61,882 nucleotides of DNA from an uncultured Eubacteriales bacterium. Lineage in GTDB: Bacteria; Bacillota; Clostridia; TANB77; CAG-508. Below the pieces are notes generated by a model. That model had not been told where the DNA came from. It searched no databases and worked only from the letters and a program-made list of their open reading frames with translations. Made by a program: the position numbers and the translations under genes. Below, piece by piece: positions 51,474 to 59,736 of this stretch. The first letter of the stretch is position 1. The number at the start of each line of letters is the position of its first letter. The stretch spans positions 1 through 61,882 of the forward strand of contig CASEIZ010000035.1 of the NCBI GenBank assembly GCA_949288185.1. The letters are read 5' to 3'.

Positions 51474-52916
51474 CTATTCCAATATTTCTATTCTTTTTTT
51501 AACATCTCTTTCTCTAATTTCTTCTTCGCGATACGAAGATACCTTGTATATATTTTCTTTATCAAAAATAATTCTTATTACTTTTGTAAAATTGTCTTCT
51601 ACTGGTTTTCCATATTCTTCAATAACCAAGCTTGCTTTATACTTCTTTAATGTATCAAATGTATTCATCAATCCCATTCCTGTACCACCATCATTTGCAT
51701 GTGTTGTGCTTGGTTTTACTCCAAGATTAATTAATGTATCTATTTCAAATTCTATACCAGAATCATAAACATATAAACTATATGCACCATCAATGATTCC
51801 AAGTCTTACTAGAATACTTTTATTGTTATTTTCAGAATGGTTAATGGCTATAATTGCATTCTTTATTAGGTCTGCAATTAAAATTTCTAAATCTTCTTTT
51901 TCAATATATTTATTTATCATGTGATGAATATTTCCATTTATTTGTAATTGGAAATCTATTTTATTTTTTACACATTCTGATTGCATATATTTTAGCATAC
52001 TATCAATTTTATCAATATTTGTTTTCGTTAGTTCTATACTAACTGTTTCATTTTGCATTTCGTTTGATAGGCTTTCTATTTTATCTTTTATATGGTTTCC
52101 GTCTACTATTTGATCGTTTAATAACATTTGTTCTAGTTCATATTCTAATAATTTTTGCTTGTGTGCTATTGAATGGTTCTTTTTGTTAAGTTTTAAATTT
52201 TCTTTTTCTAATTCTTTTATTTCTTTATCTTTATTTTTTAGCTCTTCTTTGATTTCTTCTACTTCTCTTTCTTGTAGTTTTTGCTTATAGTATAATTGTA
52301 AGGATTTTTGGATGGTGATGAACATGAATATAGAAAAAAATATAATATATATAAATACGGATTTCATTACTTCTATATTAGTCTTTATGTTACTAAATAC
52401 TGTTACAGCTAGCACTAGTCCTGTTGCAATATTTAAAATCAATAATCCTAAGTATTCATTTTGTTCGTTTTTCTTAAGAAATGATATACCATACTTTAAT
52501 TTTTTCATATTATATACTAATTCATATAAAAGTATATAAATTAATAATATTCCTATCATTGTTGCATAATCATTTACATAAAGAAATCTAAAAATAATAT
52601 AGCTTAATACCACTGAAATTATATATATAATATTGCTTATACAAAAAGAAATGATGGTTATCATTATAGAATATCCTATATTTTTCTTTATTTTATAAGA
52701 AAATAGTAGAGCTAAAGACATAATTAAAAATATTATAGAAATAGTTGTGTCTGCATATTTTTTTATAAATAATACAACTGTATTTATTACAATTAATATT
52801 ATTAATCTAAAACATATATTTTTAATTTTATTTTCGTTTTTTATATCTAATAATTTATCATTAAATTTTAATGTAAATAATGTTATAAAGAAAAGTTTTA
52901 TAAAATTTAATAACAT
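51474..52916 (-). CDS. AgrC-like sensor histidine kinase (GHKL type)
   Basis: The 480-residue kinase has six to seven membrane segments in residues 1-205, a coiled coil (about 212-245), a phospho-acceptor region with NHSIAHKQ (H248 or H252), and a GHKL ATPase domain with LIADLIKNAIIAI and GGTGMGLMN. This is the HPK10 layout of peptide-sensing kinases. It has its own promoter, and AAGGGAGGAG precedes the ATG. No LytTR regulator or AgrB/AgrD gene lies beside it; the nearest regulator is the Spo0A-like one at 53330. Confidence 0.88.
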   Translation of the reverse strand: MLLNFIKLFFITLFTLKFNDKLLDIKNENKIKNICFRLIILIVINTVVLFIKKYADTTISIIFLIMSLALLFSYKIKKNIGYSIMITIISFCISNIIYIISVVLSYIIFRFLYVNDYATMIGILLIYILLYELVYNMKKLKYGISFLKKNEQNEYLGLLILNIATGLVLAVTVFSNIKTNIEVMKSVFIYIIFFSIFMFITIQKSLQLYYKQKLQEREVEEIKEELKNKDKEIKELEKENLKLNKKNHSIAHKQKLLEYELEQMLLNDQIVDGNHIKDKIESLSNEMQNETVSIELTKTNIDKIDSMLKYMQSECVKNKIDFQLQINGNIHHMINKYIEKEDLEILIADLIKNAIIAINHSENNNKSILVRLGIIDGAYSLYVYDSGIEFEIDTLINLGVKPSTTHANDGGTGMGLMNTFDTLKKYKASLVIEEYGKPVEDNFTKVIRIIFDKENIYKVSSYREEEIRERDVKKRIEILE

Positions 52917-52939
52917 CTATACTCCTCCCTTATGATAAT

Positions 52940-52967
52940 ATTATACTTGATAACTGAACAAAATCAA
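52940..52967 (-). promoter_or_regulatory. Promoter of the AgrC-like kinase gene
   Basis: TTGATT (52967-52962) and TATAAT (52945-52940) on the minus strand are 16 bp apart, 24 bp before the start. Confidence 0.78.
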
Positions 52968-53032
52968 ATATTTTATCTCAATTTTTTATAAACTATAATT
53001 TGCTTCCTTTACTTAGCCGAAAGTATATTGGC

Positions 53033-53066
53033 AAAAAAAAGAAGTTCAATACTAGAACTCCTTTTT
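53033..53066 (-). terminator. Terminator after the 16-codon ORF
   Basis: A stem of about 11-12 bp with one G-T pair (53036-53047 with 53055-53066) has a 7-nt loop and eight T on the minus strand. Confidence 0.8.
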
Positions 53067-53084
53067 CATTTTGTATCAAGCTAA

Positions 53085-53135
53085 TTAGTATAGCCAATAT
53101 TTTAACCACCATAAAAAATCTTCATACCAATTCAT
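53085..53135 (-). CDS. Very short aromatic-rich ORF (16 aa)
   Basis: ATG at 53135 follows AAGGTGG by 8 nt and encodes MNWYEDFLWWLKYWLY, with four Trp and three Tyr in 16 residues. A terminator follows 19 nt after the stop, and two more terminators separate it from the Spo0A-like gene upstream. It lies between that regulator and the AgrC-like kinase. It could be a signal or toxin-like peptide, or a leader peptide read during Trp or Tyr shortage. It lacks the Cys of AgrD-type peptides. No strong promoter of its own is visible. Confidence 0.45.
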   Translation of the reverse strand: MNWYEDFLWWLKYWLY

Positions 53136-53192
53136 ACCTTTCACCACCTTTTTCTTTCGTATTTGTAGAAAACTGTATTGCTTTCCACAAAT

Positions 53193-53229
53193 AAAAAATT
53201 ACCATCTTCTTGCGAAAAAAAGACGGTAA
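53193..53229 (-). terminator. Second terminator between regulator and 16-codon ORF
   Basis: TTACCATCTT pairs with AAGACGGTAA (53199-53211 with 53219-53229) with one mismatch; on the minus strand TTTTTT follows. Confidence 0.75.
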
Positions 53230-53267
53230 CGATAAGTGAAAAAAAATGGTAAAATTTTGTCGAACAT

Positions 53268-53321
53268 AAAAAAAAACATATCATAAATATCAACTAAAAG
53301 ATTCAATATCTATGATATGTT
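53268..53321 (-). terminator. Terminator of the Spo0A-like regulator gene
   Basis: A 16-bp stem with one mismatch (53275-53290 with 53306-53321) is followed by nine T on the minus strand, 9 nt after the stop. Confidence 0.9.
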
Positions 53322-53329
53322 CATTTTTA

Positions 53330-54118
53330 TTATATTTCTCTTTCAATTTTTTCTACATAATAATATATAAATTCCATTGGTGTTGGTATACCAGTTTCTG
53401 GGCTTACTCTTGCTCTATAATATTCTAACAAATCATCTACTGGTGTGTTATTCCAAGCATGTATAATCGCATTTTGAATACCATTTGTAATTGTATTTCC
53501 AGATTTTTTATATAAATTTGTTAAATGTCTAATAACATTTGTATTATCCCCTTTATTTTCAATCAAATATAAAATTGCATCATGTATGTATTTTCTTCCT
53601 ACCATCTTAGCAGGTATTCCAATTAAGTCTAATTCTCTAGCAATGCAATCTGATATCTTTTTCTTATTATCTTCCAATTCTTCTTTTAATGCTTCTAATG
53701 TCTTTTGTGGTGTTACTTCTCTTAAACTTATCAGTTTATTTAAGACATAATCGGCTGAATATCTTGGATGATTTTTATATAATATGATATCTGCACCATT
53801 TTTATGAACTATATCATATATTCTTTTTGAATGAATATGTGTTGTTACCACAATAATCGGTTCATAACCTAAATTCAACTTTTTAAGTTCTAATAAAAAT
53901 CCCAAAGAATCTGTATTTCCTGTCATACTGTTATTTAATTCTAAATCTAATATAATACCTTCTGGCTCTTTTAATTTTGCATACTTTAATCCTTCTACAT
54001 CTGAGTCTGTAATTCCAATAATTTCTACATCATCCCTATTCTTTACACTGTTAATAAAATTGTTACAATCATTCATATCATCTTCTATTATTAGTATTTT
54101 CATAGATTTTGCTGTCAT
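53330..54118 (-). CDS. Spo0A-like response regulator
   Basis: The 262-residue protein has a receiver domain with acidic residues IEDD (11-14) and phospho-acceptor Asp58 in ILDLEL, then a helical linker. A C-terminal domain matches Spo0A_C in layout: ELDLIGIPAKMVGRKYIHDAI, then a recognition region TITNGIQNAIIHAWN and a closing GIPTPMEFIYYYVEKI. It differs from the classical Spo0A DNA-contact residues, so it is a paralogue or specialised member. The ATG at 54118 has AAAGGGTG upstream. The receiver has an insertion (LNNSMTGNTDSLGF). The nearest kinase is AgrC-like. Confidence 0.85.
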   Translation of the reverse strand: MTAKSMKILIIEDDMNDCNNFINSVKNRDDVEIIGITDSDVEGLKYAKLKEPEGIILDLELNNSMTGNTDSLGFLLELKKLNLGYEPIIVVTTHIHSKRIYDIVHKNGADIILYKNHPRYSADYVLNKLISLREVTPQKTLEALKEELEDNKKKISDCIARELDLIGIPAKMVGRKYIHDAILYLIENKGDNTNVIRHLTNLYKKSGNTITNGIQNAIIHAWNNTPVDDLLEYYRARVSPETGIPTPMEFIYYYVEKIEREI

Positions 54119-54270
54119 AAGATACACCCTTTCTTCTTTTTTTATAATGTTACCATATTTCTCCATAAAATACCATAATTCTATAAATATTTTACCATGT
54201 ATTCGAATATATTATATTGTAATATTTATATGTTTTCGTAATGATTTTTTTGTAATAGGAGGAGATTTAC

Positions 54271-54612
54271 ATGAATACATCTGATTTAGAAAAAGAAGAA
54301 CAAATTTTAAGAGGTAAAAGGATAAAATATATCAGAGAAAATGAATTACATATGAATAAAACACAATTAGCAAAAGAAATTGGTATATCAAGTCAATTTC
54401 TTGGATTAGTTGAAGAAGGTAGAGGAAATTTAATGTATAGAAGTATTCGAAAACTTAGAGATTTAAGTGGTCATTCTGCTGATTATATTTTATATGGTCT
54501 TGATGATACAATCATTAATAAAACAAAGGAACTTTTAAGTACTTATAGTGATAAAGAAATTGAAACCACTATGCACATTATAAAAGATATTGCCATTTTC
54601 ATAAAAAATTAG
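54271..54612 (+). CDS. XRE-family helix-turn-helix regulator
   Basis: The 113-residue protein has an HTH_3 domain at about 15-70: RIKYIRENELHMNKTQLAKE, then IGISSQFLGLVEEGRGN. A short helical C-terminus follows. AGGAGG precedes the ATG. It is divergent from the Spo0A-like regulator, sharing a 152-bp gap, so the two may regulate each other. Resembles small SinR-like regulators; targets unknown. Confidence 0.85.
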   Translation: MNTSDLEKEEQILRGKRIKYIRENELHMNKTQLAKEIGISSQFLGLVEEGRGNLMYRSIRKLRDLSGHSADYILYGLDDTIINKTKELLSTYSDKEIETTMHIIKDIAIFIKN

Positions 54613-54630
54613 TCGATTTCTTAAACTTTT

Positions 54631-54660
54631 TTGTACTTTTTGTATTATTTTGAATATAAT
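54631..54660 (+). promoter_or_regulatory. Promoter of the 51-aa membrane peptide gene
   Basis: TTGTAC (54631-54636) and TATAAT (54655-54660) are 18 bp apart, 68 bp before the ATG. Confidence 0.72.
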
Positions 54661-54727
54661 ATATTGATTTCAATGTATTACTTTCATAAAATATTCTATA
54701 TAAGATATTTAAAAGGTGGAATGTTTT

Positions 54728-54883
54728 ATGATAAGTAATTATTTAATTTATTTTTATACTTTGCCAAAAGAAGAACAAGTGAAACAATTGCTAATAATTT
54801 TACTTTTCTTTTTGATTTTATTTCTTGTATCTATTTTTTTGGATTTCATATTATCAAAATTCAAAAAAGATAATGATTCATAG
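54728..54883 (+). CDS. Small single-pass membrane protein (51 aa)
   Basis: ATG at 54728 follows AAAGGTGG by 8 nt. The protein has a short polar start, PKEEQVKQ, then about 21 hydrophobic residues (LLIILLFFLILFLVSIFLDF) and a basic tail KFKKDNDS. Promoter, ribosome binding site and terminator all fit, so this is a real gene. Function unknown; small membrane proteins near regulators often adjust a kinase or transporter. Confidence 0.75.
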   Translation: MISNYLIYFYTLPKEEQVKQLLIILLFFLILFLVSIFLDFILSKFKKDNDS

Positions 54884-54890
54884 CTATTCA

Positions 54891-54925
54891 AGTTAAATAT
54901 TTTAAAAAAATATTTAACTTTTTTG
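54891..54925 (+). terminator. Terminator of the 51-aa gene
   Basis: AGTTAAATA (54891-54899) pairs with TATTTAACT (54911-54919), extended by T-A pairs, then TTTTTT. Confidence 0.85.
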
Positions 54926-54975
54926 TTTAATAGCTTCAAAAATTTATTTTTATTGCTGGTTTTATACCTTTTCGA

Positions 54976-55004
54976 TTGTTATTTTATCCTACTTCTGATA
55001 TACT
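54976..55004 (+). promoter_or_regulatory. Promoter giving a leaderless transcript
   Basis: TTGTTA (54976-54981) and TATACT (54999-55004) are 17 bp apart. The expected start site is near 55011, at or within 3 nt of the ATG at 55014, with no ribosome binding site between. Confidence 0.7.
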
Positions 55005-55013
55005 ATATACATT

Positions 55014-55931
55014 ATGGAAAGTTTATATCGATATACGAAATTAAATGAATATTATATAAAACGATTTGGAGAAAGAGTTTTAAAAATTTGTATTAATGGA
55101 CATTTCACTTGTCCTAATCGTGATGGAACTTTAAGTCGTTCTGGTTGCATCTTTTGCAGTGAATGTGGTTCTGGAGAACATTTAAACCCTTATAAAGATA
55201 TTTCAGAGCAAGTAGAAGATTATTTTAAATCTCCTCGTTCTAATAGGGCTAATAAATTTATTGTTTATTTCCAAAATTTTTCGAATACATATGATTCTAT
55301 TGATAACTTGAAGAAAAAATACGACAGTGCATTAATTAATCCTAAAATTATTGGATTATCAGTTGCTACAAGACCTGATTGTATTAATGAAGATATTGTA
55401 AACCTCTTACATTCTTATACAAAGAAATATTATGTTTCAGTAGAATTAGGTTTACAAACATCTAATGAAAAAATTGGAAAGTTCATTAATAGACGATATA
55501 CAAATGAGCAATTTACAAAAGCTGTTCAATTACTTAATAAATATCATATTGATGTAATTTCCCATATAATGGTAGGATTACCTGGTGAAAGTTTTAAGGA
55601 TATACAAAATACAGTAACCTTTATAAACAAGCATCATATCCAAGGATTAAAAATTCATAATACTTATATCGTAGAAAATACTGTCTTAGCGGATATGTAT
55701 AATAAAAATGAATATGAACCTATTTCTTTAGACTATTACTTAGAATGTTTAACATATATTCTTTCACACATTTCTCCTGATATTGTCATTCATAGAATAT
55801 CTGGTGATGCTCCTAAGGATATATTAATTGCTCCTAAATGGGATTTACACAAAAAGTGGATACTAAATGGTTTGGATAAAAAATTAAAAGAAGAAAATTT
55901 GTATCAAGGAATATATTATAAAAATAATTGA
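55014..55931 (+). CDS. Radical SAM protein, TIGR01212-like (YhcC family)
   Basis: The 305-residue enzyme starts MESLYRYTKLNEYYIKRFG and has the Cys cluster FTCPNRDG...SGCIFC near residues 33-48, then VATRPDC, VELGLQTS and ISHIMVGLPGESF. This is the pattern of the YhcC/TIGR01212 group, related to Elp3 but without acetyltransferase. The substrate is unknown. The start matches the family N-terminus. No ribosome binding site precedes it; the promoter places the RNA start at the ATG. Confidence 0.88.
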   Translation: MESLYRYTKLNEYYIKRFGERVLKICINGHFTCPNRDGTLSRSGCIFCSECGSGEHLNPYKDISEQVEDYFKSPRSNRANKFIVYFQNFSNTYDSIDNLKKKYDSALINPKIIGLSVATRPDCINEDIVNLLHSYTKKYYVSVELGLQTSNEKIGKFINRRYTNEQFTKAVQLLNKYHIDVISHIMVGLPGESFKDIQNTVTFINKHHIQGLKIHNTYIVENTVLADMYNKNEYEPISLDYYLECLTYILSHISPDIVIHRISGDAPKDILIAPKWDLHKKWILNGLDKKLKEENLYQGIYYKNN

Positions 55932-55955
55932 AAAAAAATTTGAATACAGACTCAT

Positions 55956-56038
55956 GTCCAATTGGGGACGTTTCTGTTTGGGACATTTTTAATAAAATAA
56001 ATTAAAAATGTCCCAAACAGAAACGTCCCCAATTGGAC
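55956..56038. repeat. Snapback hairpin of the GGGGACG repeat family
   Basis: A perfect 38-bp inverted repeat (55956-55993 with 56001-56038) has a 7-nt loop. The core is the same as the arms at 10899-10940 and 11204-11245. It lies 24 nt after a stop codon, between convergent genes, and may terminate transcripts. Confidence 0.9.
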
Positions 56039-56066
56039 AAAAATAACTCAGGTACCAAATTTGCTT

Positions 56067-56801
56067 TTATATCATAACCCTCTTTACATTTTTCTTTAAC
56101 CATTTATCAATTTCGAAATAATTTGGTATATATTGTTGAACTAAATTATAGAAATTACTACTATGATTAGCAAATATCATATGTGACAATTCATGAACAA
56201 TAATGGCATCAATTTTATCTTCTGGTAACATGATAAGTCTATTACTAAAATGTAATGCTCTTTTACTTGGTATACAACTACCATATTTACTTCTTGCATC
56301 TCTTACTTTGTATTCATAGTATAATACTTGCATTTTTTGACTCCAATATGGTAATCGCTTTTCTAAATATTCCTTTGTTTTTACACAAAGAAATCTTTTT
56401 ACATATTTATCAATTATTACTTTATTATCTTCATCTTTCAACATTTCTGGTATTTCAATAATAAATCGTTTATTTTCTTCATCTAAAATAATTTTTATTC
56501 TTTTTTTAGAAACATATTCTATTTGTATACAGAAATCTTCCCCTTTATAGCTTATCTTCTCTCCTGTATACCAATGTTTCATTTTATCATTTTCTTTAGA
56601 CATGATTTTTAGATATTGTTCATATATTTGTTCTTCTTTTTGCTGAATAAATTCCAACATTTTTTTGTTAGATAAATATTTGGATTTACTAATATTTAAA
56701 ACATTTCCTCTAAAATACATCGTTATACAATTCGTATGTCTATAATTTCTAATCATAACTGGAATTTCTTTTTCTTTAATTTTTATATACGCATTTGCCA
56801 T
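56067..56801 (-). CDS. YgjP/SprT-like metallopeptidase (DUF45)
   Basis: The 244-residue protein has the zinc motif IVHELSHMIFANHSSNF with HELSH and a downstream His, then a C-terminal helix. RDARSKYGSCIPSKRALHFSNRL is the typical YgjP sequence before the metal site. N-terminus is a beta domain. Proteins of this group are thought to be peptidases, but natural substrates are unknown. AAAAGGA precedes the ATG. Confidence 0.9.
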   Translation of the reverse strand: MANAYIKIKEKEIPVMIRNYRHTNCITMYFRGNVLNISKSKYLSNKKMLEFIQQKEEQIYEQYLKIMSKENDKMKHWYTGEKISYKGEDFCIQIEYVSKKRIKIILDEENKRFIIEIPEMLKDEDNKVIIDKYVKRFLCVKTKEYLEKRLPYWSQKMQVLYYEYKVRDARSKYGSCIPSKRALHFSNRLIMLPEDKIDAIIVHELSHMIFANHSSNFYNLVQQYIPNYFEIDKWLKKNVKRVMI

Positions 56802-56841
56802 TATTATTCAATTCCTTTTCTTAATTTTCAATCTTTGATTC

Positions 56842-57309
56842 TTATTTTACAATCTTTTCCTTTTCTAAATATTCCAAAAATCCTGTGCACCCTTCTACAA
56901 TATCCTGATAGGTAACTGTAAAGTTTCCTGTGTACCATGGATCTGCAATATCCCTTGGATTTTTTGAAAAGTCTAATAGTTTATATATTTTATTGTCTTT
57001 ATCATTTCCTACAATTCTTTGGATGTTTCGAAGATTACTTTCTTCCATTCCAATAATATAGTCATATTTTTCATAATCTTGTTTTTCGATTCTTCTTGCT
57101 TTATGTTTTGCATATGGGATTCCTTTTTCTTCTAATTTATCTTTAGTTCCATAATGCATATCATTTCCTATTTCTTCATAACTTGTAGCTGCTGAAGCAA
57201 TAGAAAATTGCTTTTCTAAGCCTTTCTTTTTTACCATATCTTTGAATACATATTCTGCCATAGGAGATCTACAAATATTTCCTAAACATACAAATAATAC
57301 TTTAATCAT
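56842..57309 (-). CDS. Low-molecular-weight protein tyrosine phosphatase
   Basis: The 155-residue phosphatase has the active loop VCLGNICRSPMAE (C8, R14) and the general acid Asp in DPWYTG. Length and motifs are standard. In Bacillota such enzymes often dephosphorylate Tyr or arginine-phosphate proteins. It begins, in chromosomal order, a run of small minus-strand enzymes up to 60764. Confidence 0.93.
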   Translation of the reverse strand: MIKVLFVCLGNICRSPMAEYVFKDMVKKKGLEKQFSIASAATSYEEIGNDMHYGTKDKLEEKGIPYAKHKARRIEKQDYEKYDYIIGMEESNLRNIQRIVGNDKDNKIYKLLDFSKNPRDIADPWYTGNFTVTYQDIVEGCTGFLEYLEKEKIVK

Positions 57310-57384
57310 ATTTTTATACCTTTCCTAATTTTTTGTTAAATCCATTTCTGCTTCTATGAATTTTTATTTATTTTCTAATAATTT

Positions 57385-57918
57385 TTACATTTTATTTAAA
57401 TAATTTATTAACACTTCATATACAGGTTTTCTTTCTGCTACTAAGTTATTAGAAAGCATATGTTGTACTTCTTCTAAATTACACAATTTTACTTGTTCTA
57501 CTTCACTTTCTTGTATCTTAATTTTTGATACATCTATCACTTCTGTTTTTACCAAGTAAAAATCAAATATATGATTTGCATAAAAATGATCTTTTACTTT
57601 TCTTCCTGTTTGATAAGTCAGCATATATTGTAAGTCTTTTTCTTCTAAATCGATTCCAATTTCTTCCTTTACTTCTCTAATAGCTGCTTCTATAGAAGTT
57701 TGTCCTGCTGATACATGTCCTGCAACAGATACATCCCATTTTCCAGGATTAGTTTCTTTATCTTTAGCTCTTTGTTGCATCAATATATGACCTTCTTTAT
57801 CTATAATAGCAATGACAACAATTCTATGCCATAAGCCTTTTTCATGTACTTCTTTCCTTGTTACAACTTCTCCTGTTTTTGTTCCATCTTCATTTAAAAC
57901 ATCTATTAATTCTTCCAT
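57385..57918 (-). CDS. Nudix hydrolase (IDI/YfcD-like)
   Basis: The 177-residue protein has the N-terminal MEELIDVLNEDGTKTGEVV and the Nudix box GHVSAGQTSIEAAIREVKEE. The first box Glu is Gln here, while the REvkEE core is intact. WDVSVAGH is shared with isopentenyl-diphosphate isomerase-like Nudix proteins. The substrate is unknown. GGAAAGGA precedes the start. Confidence 0.88.
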   Translation of the reverse strand: MEELIDVLNEDGTKTGEVVTRKEVHEKGLWHRIVVIAIIDKEGHILMQQRAKDKETNPGKWDVSVAGHVSAGQTSIEAAIREVKEEIGIDLEEKDLQYMLTYQTGRKVKDHFYANHIFDFYLVKTEVIDVSKIKIQESEVEQVKLCNLEEVQHMLSNNLVAERKPVYEVLINYLNKM

Positions 57919-57963
57919 AATTTAGTCTTTTTGTTCCTTTCCTAATATTTAACCTATCTACTT

Positions 57964-58593
57964 CTATATTTCATATTCTTTTAATCTATCTATATATGTT
58001 TTTATAGATTGATTGTTAATATCTTCTGGTTTTAATTTGCAATATCTCATGACTTGTTTTTCAATTTCCAATGCCAATTTTATCAGTTGATTTGCTTTTT
58101 CTTCATTAGACCACACAGATAATGGTTTATCTTTATATCGTATCTTTGCATCTTCTAATCGCTCTTTTAAACTAACTACACCATCTGGTGCAACTCTTTG
58201 GTCACAATAGGCACATATCTTAATTTCATAATTACTAGATTTAGCCGTTTGTTCATTTTTTCTAGAACGTTTTCCATCCAAAATTTCTAATTCTTTATTG
58301 TTTAAACCCAAATTTTTTCCAATTAACATATTGATTTCATGATCATTTGTCCCATATTCTTCAAAATATTTTCTTCTTACTTCTATGAAATCCTTATCTT
58401 GTATTTCCTCTTCTGGTATTTTTACCATATTTCCCATATCATGTAATAAAGAAACTCTTGTGATTGCTTTTCTATCTATGGGCTTTCCAGTCCAGTTATC
58501 TAGAATCAGATTTGTACATGCTGCGACTCTTAACATGTGCATTTGTAAATTTTCTGGTAAATGATATTGGTTATATATTTCGATTATGTTCAT
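57964..58593 (-). CDS. HD-domain phosphohydrolase-like protein
   Basis: The 209-residue protein has the HD pattern: H in MHMLRVAACTN and HD in SLLHDMGNMV, then a helical C-terminus. It lacks nucleotide-specific signatures that I can identify. GGGGG precedes the ATG, and it overlaps no neighbour (8-nt gap to the next HD gene). Two different HD genes in tandem suggest related substrates. Confidence 0.8.
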   Translation of the reverse strand: MNIIEIYNQYHLPENLQMHMLRVAACTNLILDNWTGKPIDRKAITRVSLLHDMGNMVKIPEEEIQDKDFIEVRRKYFEEYGTNDHEINMLIGKNLGLNNKELEILDGKRSRKNEQTAKSSNYEIKICAYCDQRVAPDGVVSLKERLEDAKIRYKDKPLSVWSNEEKANQLIKLALEIEKQVMRYCKLKPEDINNQSIKTYIDRLKEYEI

Positions 58594-58601
58594 ACTGCCC
58601 C

Positions 58602-59177
58602 CTATTTTTCTTCAACAAATAAGACCTTCATCATATTTTCATATCTATCTTTTAATTCTTCTCTTGTTCTAGTGCTTAATTTATTATAGTCTCTTTCTAA
58701 TTTCTTTTTCACATATTCTGTTCCTTCTTCAAGGTCCATATGCTTCTCTTTATATACCAAATGAAATAAAGAAGGAATACAATCAAAATGAGCCATAACA
58801 TCTGCATCTGCTATACATTGTTCTTCTATGGTATTTCTTGGTCTATCTTGACTACCTCTATGATTTAACACACAATTTTTTACCTGTTCTATTTTCTCTT
58901 TTGGATATCCATATTGACTTAATAATTTTTCTGCTATTTCTGCTCCATAAATATGGTGTTTATCCCTCTCCCCATATTCTGATGGCATAGCAATATCATG
59001 CAATAATGCACCTAATTCTACAATTTCTATATCTGCTCCATATTTTTTAGCCAAATACACAGCATTTTTTACAACATATTGTATATGGTCACCCCAAAAG
59101 TCATATCCATTTTTTTCTTTATATATTTGACATCTTTTTAGTAATTCCTCTTTTACCTTTTCTACTATATTATCCAT
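58602..59177 (-). CDS. HD-domain phosphohydrolase
   Basis: The 191-residue protein has H in WGDHIQYVVKNAV, LLHDIAMPSEYG, HHIYGAEIAEKLL, NHRG and an Asp in CIADADVMAHF. That is a complete HD/YedJ-like metal set, so it should be an active phosphohydrolase. AGGAG precedes the ATG. It lies 29 nt after the Nudix gene at 59207 on the same strand. Confidence 0.85.
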   Translation of the reverse strand: MDNIVEKVKEELLKRCQIYKEKNGYDFWGDHIQYVVKNAVYLAKKYGADIEIVELGALLHDIAMPSEYGERDKHHIYGAEIAEKLLSQYGYPKEKIEQVKNCVLNHRGSQDRPRNTIEEQCIADADVMAHFDCIPSLFHLVYKEKHMDLEEGTEYVKKKLERDYNKLSTRTREELKDRYENMMKVLFVEEK

Positions 59178-59206
59178 ATTGATATCTCCTAAAAATTAAT
59201 TATCTA

Positions 59207-59725
59207 TTAGAATATATGCTTCCTATTTTCTTTCATGATTTGATAAAACTTTTTAGCCGCAATGCTTAATTCATTTTCCTCTATATTATTTAAGTCATAT
59301 CTTTCATATCCTAAATTTTTATCTGGTTCTGCAACTTCTAATTCTCCACCTTGTAATGTTCCTTTATATGCTAATAATATCCAATATTTTTCTTTGTTAT
59401 CTCTTAAGTCTAATGTTTTTTCCCCAATAGCTGTAATAAATGTATCAATAGAAATGTAAGCATTTTCTCCAACTTCTTCGGTGATTTCTCTATGTAGTGC
59501 ACTTCTAAAATCAGAATCTGTTGATTTAACTCCCCCACCAATTCCTTCTAGTTTAAATCTTTCATCTCTACAACCTGGTCCCCTTCTTTGTAAAATAATT
59601 TTATTATCTTTATCAAATGCAAATACAATCACTGCCACTTTATATTCTTTTGGTACTTCATTTTTATCTTGTAAAATTTGTGCTAATTCTTTCATATCTC
59701 TTACTTCATCTGAAAATAATTCCAT
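59207..59725 (-). CDS. Nudix hydrolase
   Basis: The 172-residue protein contains GGGVKSTDSDFRSALHREIT followed by EEVGE, a Nudix box with a complete REitEEvG core. It should cleave a nucleoside diphosphate linked to X, substrate unknown. GGAGG precedes the ATG. It is unrelated in detail to the Nudix gene at 57385. Confidence 0.88.
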   Translation of the reverse strand: MELFSDEVRDMKELAQILQDKNEVPKEYKVAVIVFAFDKDNKIILQRRGPGCRDERFKLEGIGGGVKSTDSDFRSALHREITEEVGENAYISIDTFITAIGEKTLDLRDNKEKYWILLAYKGTLQGGELEVAEPDKNLGYERYDLNNIEENELSIAAKKFYQIMKENRKHIF

Positions 59726-59736
59726 AAAAATCCCTC

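Noticed and set aside
53000..53194. 64-codon plus-strand frame
   Set aside because: It crosses two terminators and the 16-codon ORF in antisense, with no ribosome binding site.
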